Source: Stichopus chloronotus
Taxonomy: Eukaryota; Echinodermata; Holothuroidea; Aspidochirotida; Stichopodidae
DNA: 64,000 bases
Direction: 5' to 3'
NCBI GenBank assembly: GCA_021234535.1
Contig: CM037850.1
Span: 2,790,001 to 2,854,000 of the forward strand
In this document: piece after piece, positions 58,451 to 64,000 of the stretch
Layout: every line of letters starts with the position of its first letter
Position numbering within the stretch: position 1 is the stretch's first letter
Translations under genes and position numbers: made by a program
The notes under the pieces: model-generated
What the model saw: only the letters and a program-made list of their open reading frames with translations
The model's database searches: none
Told to the model about the DNA's origin: nothing

Positions 58451-60048
58451 ACAATGTTACCACACGAAAGTTTCGTTTTATTATTTGCCACGGGACTGAT
58501 GTTTAGCTTTTTAGTGAAGAATGCCACGATAGAGACATTTATTTTAGGCCAATCGCATATCTATATAACGTTATATCGGGCTCAAGTTTTACTCGTTTCT
58601 GACGTTTTGTAAGTGACACTTTTTCACTTTTAAAAAGGTACCATATAATGGAACAACGCAAATAGCCTAACGTTAAGCTTTCGTGATTTTTCAAAATATT
58701 TTACGAGTTTTCAGTCACATTTTTTGTGCTCAGCTTCACAATTTTACCCCTTCGATGTACTAGAAACCCCAATCTTCAGGGGCTTCGCCCCTGAACGCCC
58801 GCAAGGGGTTCCACCCCTACTCAAATGTCAGCGGGAAATAGATTTTCTATTGTGTTCGCCGGAAATTTAGCAAGGTTTGCCAACCCTGCATGATGATGAT
58901 GGCACATAACAAAAGAGGTATTTAAAGGCGGATAGGGAGTTGTAAAATACACCTTTTGCACTTTCTCCAAATGGAGTAGAAGCATACCTCTTTAACGGAT
59001 TTGTGGTAAAAAAGATCTGCCAATGATAAATTAGAGAGCGCACAGTAGAGCGAAAAAAACAAACAAACGTTTAATATAATTATATAACCACTATTTACTG
59101 TACCTACAAGCTTTGATGGCCTTCAATGACATTCAATGACATTACTCTTGCATAGTTAAAAAGAGACATGAAACACATATTGACAAAATGAACAAAAAAA
59201 TTAATGGTTTTCTTCTCTCTACTTGTGCGTTCTGCAGGGTTTGGCAGACATTTTTGTCCACATATCTATTAAATATATATGCTTCTACTTGATTTGGAGA
59301 AAGAAAGAACAAAAGGTTATGTTAGATGTATTTTACAAGTCCTTATCCTCCTTAGTATCAATATTCCATCTCATCAGGAAAATCCAAATACAACTTGATC
59401 ATTTTCATTTCAAAAGTAGGTTTAATGTAACATTCATTTCAATAAATGTACTGACGTTTGAGAGAAAAATTATTCTTTGTAGCAACAACAGCTACATATC
59501 GCTGCGTAACAACAACATAATAAGCTTCTCCACTGTTGCAGGTGACCGCTAACCCCATCACAAATCACGATCGTTCACTTGATCAAGCATACAGTAGTGG
59601 TTCACAAACTTTTCATTGGCAATGGTCCTTTCACCAGGAATCTGTGACACCAAAGAACATTAGGAAAGTACCACCCCACCAATCTTTCGCAGATGCTTGT
59701 CAAGCATCTGCATGGGACTGCAAAGAAGTTACTAGGGGATACTCATCTTGAAACAGTTCCTACAGTTCCAAAGGAATTCTGAGGGCCAGCGGAAGCATTT
59801 TTACCAGGTTGAGATATCTTATGTATAAGCGTTCGTCTTCAGTTAAAATACATTAATTTCTGTCAGTATTTTCGTGGATAAAATAACCTATTGTTTAACA
59901 TTATTGGATGATTTTTGCCTGTTACGGTCTGATGAAAATGTATATTTTTTTCCTGATTACAAAAGCAAAAGACTTCTTAAAGTCCAAGGCTGAATGTGGG
60001 TAGCACTATTGGCAGGAGATGATACTTCTTTTCTTTACCTCCTTGCTT
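58451..60048. other. Intergenic stretch, nothing recognised
   Basis: AT-rich with no clear exon or element end. The short open frames lack domain character. Confidence 0.4.
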
Positions 60049-61565
60049 TTTATCTCATCGCCCTATAGGGGCTAAGAAGAAATATTGTAGTCACTTGTCT
60101 AGTGGAGCTCTATATTCTACTGTGCACCCATGGGAGAACGGATGCCATGGAAACGCTTGGAGGGGATGAGTAGTGACACCCCCGGGGTATCCCATGGTAG
60201 AGTGACCGTCCTGGAATGACCACGGGTACAGCCGGGTCCTGTTGGGTGGTATAAATAAAAACGTGTCCGTGCCGATTTGTGCGTGCGGGTGTGCGTGTGT
60301 GCGTCAGCACCTGTCCAAATGTTTTTTGTTTTTTTTTCCAAAGTTCAAATTTGGTAAGGTAGTGCATGATGCACAAACGTTCCAGACGTATTGCTTGTAT
60401 GGTAAATTTAGTCACATTTGCTGACTTTTAGAAGAAAAAAGGCCAATTTTGCCCCCTAATTGGTATTTCCACCATATCTTGAGATGTATTTGAGTTTTGA
60501 AAGCAAACGATTGCAAGGACTTACCTGAGAATGTAATGTTCAAGGTAAATCACTTTTGTAGTAAGAGAGTGAAATTTACTGATTTGCTTAGAACAAAAAG
60601 TCAGTTTTGCCGCATAATTTGTATTTTTACTATATCTTAAGAACTATTAAACCATCTAACTTAAATCTTTGTAAGGACTCACCTGAGAATACATTGTTCA
60701 ACATACTATTTCTGTAATTGGTAAATCCCGTGAAATCTCAGCGTTGATTTTTGAGAAAGCCAATTTTGCCTCAATATTTGGATTTTCACCATACAGCATC
60801 TTTAGAGCTAATTGAGCAGTACAAGCAAAATTTTGACCTTCCTATGAACACAATAATGAAGATGCAGTTTATCACTCTTATAGTAAATTGATGAAATTTG
60901 ATGATTGTTGTTAAAAAAAAAGAGCCGTCATCCGGGTCAATAAACACCAATTTTTAACTTTAGCTTTAACAAATTTTAGCAGAATTGGGAACTGTGGATT
61001 ATGTATTTGCACATTCATGCCAATTGTGACAACGTTATTTTTAAGTCAAACGATTATTTTAGCAGAACCATGTTCTGCACATGAAAGTGGGAGACTAAAT
61101 GTGCAAGTACCCAGTAGAGGAATGCTCTAATATCCTGTCCCTATCTCTAACCACTTAGCGTAAATTACTGTATATGGAATGAGTTTAACCTAATGTTATA
61201 ATTGTGTTATGTAGCATAATATGCACAGACACTTAACTTACTTAACTTATTGTCATCATAACGTGAGTAGTGGCACCAGGCTAGCTTAAGCTTGAGACAG
61301 TTCTTTAAAATAGATAAGAATATTACCATTTTATGTTCTTCTGCTTACACCCCATTTTATCTTTGAATACTATTTGACTCTAATTTAGAATCAGTGCCCG
61401 GAACTAACAACAGGGAGCGTGATGTTCCTCCTCTAGGTTTCTGTGACATGTGGTTGCAGTACAATATTAAAATCTCCATCTGCAGACGCAGTAATTAAGA
61501 CTATATTGATATCAATGTATGTTAGCGATGAGATGCGCAACTCTGTGGTTTGCCTTCTTGTTCTT
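60049..61565 (+). mobile_element. HINE-like family B, complete copy
   Basis: Same plan as 50196-52175. It opens TATCTCATCGCCCTATAGGG with a nearby GAAATATTG counterpart. The 5' module has GGATGCCATGGAAACGCTTG. A short TG tract lies near 60280-60302, and fewer tandem units span about 60330-60930. The 3' module contains CATCCGGGTCAATAAACACC and ends with GCGATGAGAT (61525-61534). It is shorter than the copy at 50196 because it has fewer tandem units. Confidence 0.72.
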
Positions 61566-63009
61566 TTTTTTTTCGGGTTTTGTCTTTCTGTTCTTTTCTT
61601 TTATTTTTTCCTTTTCGTCTTCCTTTGCTTTACTCAATTGGTACGTTGTTCCGCCACATCTCATAAGTCATTGGAAACAAAGTCCATTCATTCAGTAAAT
61701 CGATTATTGTGACATGGTGTTAATACCAGTTTCATAATTGTATATTTGGTACAGTATTTGTGTTGTTAAGACGGGAAGGAAGGGTGAGTCTTGAAAGCCA
61801 CTGTGAATATTCTCCTAGGCTAGTATTGCGCTTATTTTCTCGTATTTGCTACTGTTGATGTCGCTAAAGGATGGGGTGAGATGGGAAAGCACCCTGGGCC
61901 CTTGGATCAGCCCGCGCCTGATAGTAATTGTCTTGTAATCACCAAGAAAGGTCTCTAGTACGATTTCGGATTTCTCGGTCCTGGCCTGTAATCGAAATGT
62001 CTAGGTCTCGAATAGAGTGAATGTCTGGGTCACGACTTAGAGTGGGAGGTGTGTCGGACCTGAGCACAAATGGCATTCGGGCATTGTAAACAAGAAGAAA
62101 AAACCCACCTTAATCATGTGATTTATCTCGTGTACACGTGGTTGCTTTCTTTTCATTGTATCGGCATATATGGAGACGTTGTGATGATTTACATCACTGA
62201 TTCTTTACATTCCGCTTTCACAGTGTGTTCGTAGCACCACAACAATCACCGTTTTCGTGAATTACTACAAATTTGCAATACAAATCCGACAAGAATTTAA
62301 ACGGTTAAACCATCATAAGAAAGTTCTTTTGTTTCTTTCCTGTTGTGTTCAAAAAAAAAAAAAAACTTCTTGATCAAACCTTCATTGCATGTACTTTGTC
62401 TGTGGTCTCAAAAAGGGAAAACTTGTGAAGTTGGACTTCTTTCAAACGTCGGGCAATTGCAAACAACAGCTATGATTGACTTGGTTAAACCAACACAATA
62501 AGGATAAATTCCACTACTTTTGAGTCATGTAAACCTTGTTTTGAATGATAACTTCTACCGTATGTACCTTTCGGAACAAATGATGCATTCTGAAAACCTT
62601 CGATTGATAGATTTGCATCATTACAGACTGACACATCTTCATTGTGTGAAAAGAGCATTTGAAAAATTATTTTCTCAGTTTCATTTAAGCTAAGTTTCTT
62701 AAGAAAAAAAACATTCATCGGAGAGAATCTTTTGAAAACAGCAATTGAAACAGAAGACACTATTGGAACCATTCTATTTCGCCTTTATTGGTTTTTCGCA
62801 ATTTCATTTGTATGTGTATGTGTTTATCTTATATTTGCAAGTTCAAGTAATGAATTAAAACCTATTCTTTGATATTATTATTATTATTTTTGCAGTGTTG
62901 TGTTTCATGTTGAACGCAAGTCTAACACGTCACACTGTAACTGTATTTATTTGAGTGAGAATGACTGTAAATTAATTGTTTCACATTGACGTCATGAAAT
63001 CATCTGCAG
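61566..63009. other. Stretch upstream of copy 2, probable promoter and 5'UTR intron
   Basis: No exon could be recognised. An oligo-T run, ATTATTATTATT (about 62875-62887), and the acceptor TCATCTGCAG (ending 63009) precede the 5'UTR of copy 2. Confidence 0.4.
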
Positions 63010-63067
63010 GCCTTTTCTGTGTACGCCTTCTGCAACTACTGTACTTTTGGGATTCACATCTCTAAAG
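63010..63067 (+). other. 5'UTR end of copy 2, after splice acceptor
   Basis: CATCTGCAG|GCCTTTTCTG mirrors the copy 1 arrangement (TTTTACAG|GCTTTCTGG). An in-frame TTG at 63047 lies upstream of the CARD ATG but is not a plausible start. Confidence 0.55.
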
Positions 63068-63376
63068 ATGGCTATGTCGGAAGAACAACGAAATACCTTA
63101 GACCGATGTCTTGTTATCCTGGTGGAGAACTTAGATGTCAATGATGCCTCAGTACATCTACAAAGCAAAGGGATACTAAATGATGCAGATGTAGACTTTA
63201 TCCGTGCAAAACCAGAAACAAGAGAACAAATCAGGGAATTCGTGAGAATCTTGAAAAGAAAAGGAGATACCGCCTACCCGCAATTCAGAGACTACTTGGT
63301 AATCAATGCAAATCACATAGGAACATCCCTCGACGAAGCGTTTTCTCTAATTGAAGAGGAAAAACACGGTGTACTG
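63068..63376 (+). CDS. CARD-GIMAP paralogue, exon 1: CARD domain (copy 2)
   Basis: Residues 1-103 from ATG 63068 (AAAGATGGC), starting MAM like copy 1. In an ungapped hand alignment 31 of the first 66 residues are identical to copy 1. Shared positions include QR-LDR, the LDV element, HL-SK-IL and the CARD-like L+RKG segment (EFVRILKRKGDTAY). I place the donor at CTG|GTAATC (63376/63377) because it is phase 0 and falls at the position equivalent to the copy 1 donor. The reading frame runs 12 codons further into the intron. The role is presumed the same: a homotypic adaptor-binding or oligomerisation domain in front of a GIMAP GTPase. The intron that follows is only ~390 bp and lacks the AGGTCA units found in copy 1. 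Confidence 0.8.
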
Positions 63377-63766
63377 GTAATCATATTTAAAGCACTTAAG
63401 CTACTTGGTTAACTTTACCACTGCAACCCACACCTCTCAAGGAAAAGAGATGCAATAATTCGAAAATAAAAGAAATAACCTTGGATCAACATGCATAAGC
63501 TTCTTACCAAAATTGGGCTTCTTTTACTCATATATATTATGTTCTTCCTTGCCCTTTGTAAGACTAGTTTCCGAGCGTCTCGTTAGAGAACAAATATAAT
63601 AATTACGTTGCACTACATACTTTTTCTGCATTCTAGAAGTTACCGTAGATTGAAACTTCTTATTGTCTTGCTGAAAAATTGAACGGTTGCGGATATGTAA
63701 GCAATTTTATCTTGTTTGTTTTATTTCTCTTCACTCATAACGATTTTGCGGTAATTTTCATAACAG
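63377..63766 (+). other. Intron 1 of copy 2
   Basis: GTAATC donor and TTCATAACAG acceptor, phase 0, 390 bp. No repeat units recognised. Confidence 0.65.
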
Positions 63767-64000
63767 GAAATAAGAAAAACAGAACAACAAAGGAGCCATT
63801 GGCAAGGCTTTGAAAAAAGGTTTTATGCATTTGGATGCCAATACGAGACCTTAAATCAGTATGAATCCATCCCAGGTGAAATAAACATTGTACTGATAGG
63901 CAAAACCGGATCTGGAAAGAGCGCCACTGGGAATACTATTTTGGGGGATCCAGAGGTCTTTGCAGAAAGTGATGATCGCAGTATACCCGAAACGAAAGAA
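63767..64000 (+). CDS. CARD-GIMAP paralogue, exon 2: AIG1/GIMAP GTPase start (copy 2, cut by window end)
   Basis: Opens after AACAG with [19 protein letters not shown], the counterpart of the amphipathic helix in copy 1. The P-loop [13 protein letters not shown] begins at exon residue 46, exactly as in copy 1 (protein residue 149 here). After it the sequence diverges ([11 protein letters not shown]) and the window ends before G3. The frame is open to base 64000. It is an AIG1-type GTPase in direct orientation with copy 1, about 47 kb away. Whether it also ends in a Hint domain cannot be seen from this window. Confidence 0.9.

Noticed and set aside
62485..62772. A 95-codon minus-strand frame upstream of copy 2
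   Set aside because: No recognisable motif, no splice signals, and composition like the surrounding intergenic DNA.
63047..63067. An earlier start for copy 2 at an in-frame TTG
   Set aside because: TTG is not a usual eukaryotic start and the ATG at 63068 aligns exactly with the copy 1 start.

Overview
The window is AT-rich metazoan nuclear DNA. It has spliced genes with GT/AG introns and long intergenic stretches full of decayed transposable elements. Intronic arrays carry AGGTCA-type repeats, and LINE, DIRS and Ty3/gypsy relics are present. This mix suggests a marine deuterostome invertebrate. An echinoderm, perhaps a sea cucumber, is my best guess, but that is an inference. Nothing looks bacterial.

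The main content is a pair of direct-repeat paralogous genes. Copy 1 (8162-16129, + strand) is complete within the window. It has three coding exons, all phase 0: 8212-8526, 9335-9778 and 13997-16129. They encode about 963 residues. In order these are a CARD death-fold domain, an AIG1/GIMAP GTPase domain, four roughly 100-residue helical repeats, and a C-terminal Hedgehog-type Hint (Hog) autoprocessing domain with its hydrophobic adduct-recognition tail. A CARD-GIMAP immune-type GTPase ending in a Hedgehog autoprocessing module is the exciting item here. It predicts a cytosolic GTPase that cuts itself and may acquire a C-terminal lipid. Copy 2 (63010 to the window end, + strand) has the matching 5'UTR acceptor, CARD exon and first part of the GIMAP exon. 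The window stops before its Hint region would appear.

The roughly 47 kb between the copies is mostly mobile-element debris. Two Helentron/HINE-like non-autonomous families appear repeatedly. Family A has AGGTCA-bearing ~145 bp tandem units and hairpin+CTRR ends (10493-12183, 22885-24512, fragments elsewhere). Family B has an ATCTCATCGC subterminal inverted repeat and ~155 bp tandem units (28711, 33140, 50196 and 60049). There are three LINE relics (1-1285, 32125-32345, 42600-43650). A DIRS-type retrotransposon (35200-41033) appears to be split inside its tyrosine recombinase by a minus-strand Ty3/gypsy element (38553-40980). Two small hAT-like terminal-inverted-repeat elements (17747-18585 and 57391-58443), tRNA-derived SINE-like pieces, a 108 bp AT microsatellite and many G/C homopolymer runs complete the picture. 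One further possible coding exon, on the minus strand at 32495-32798, has a clean splice donor.
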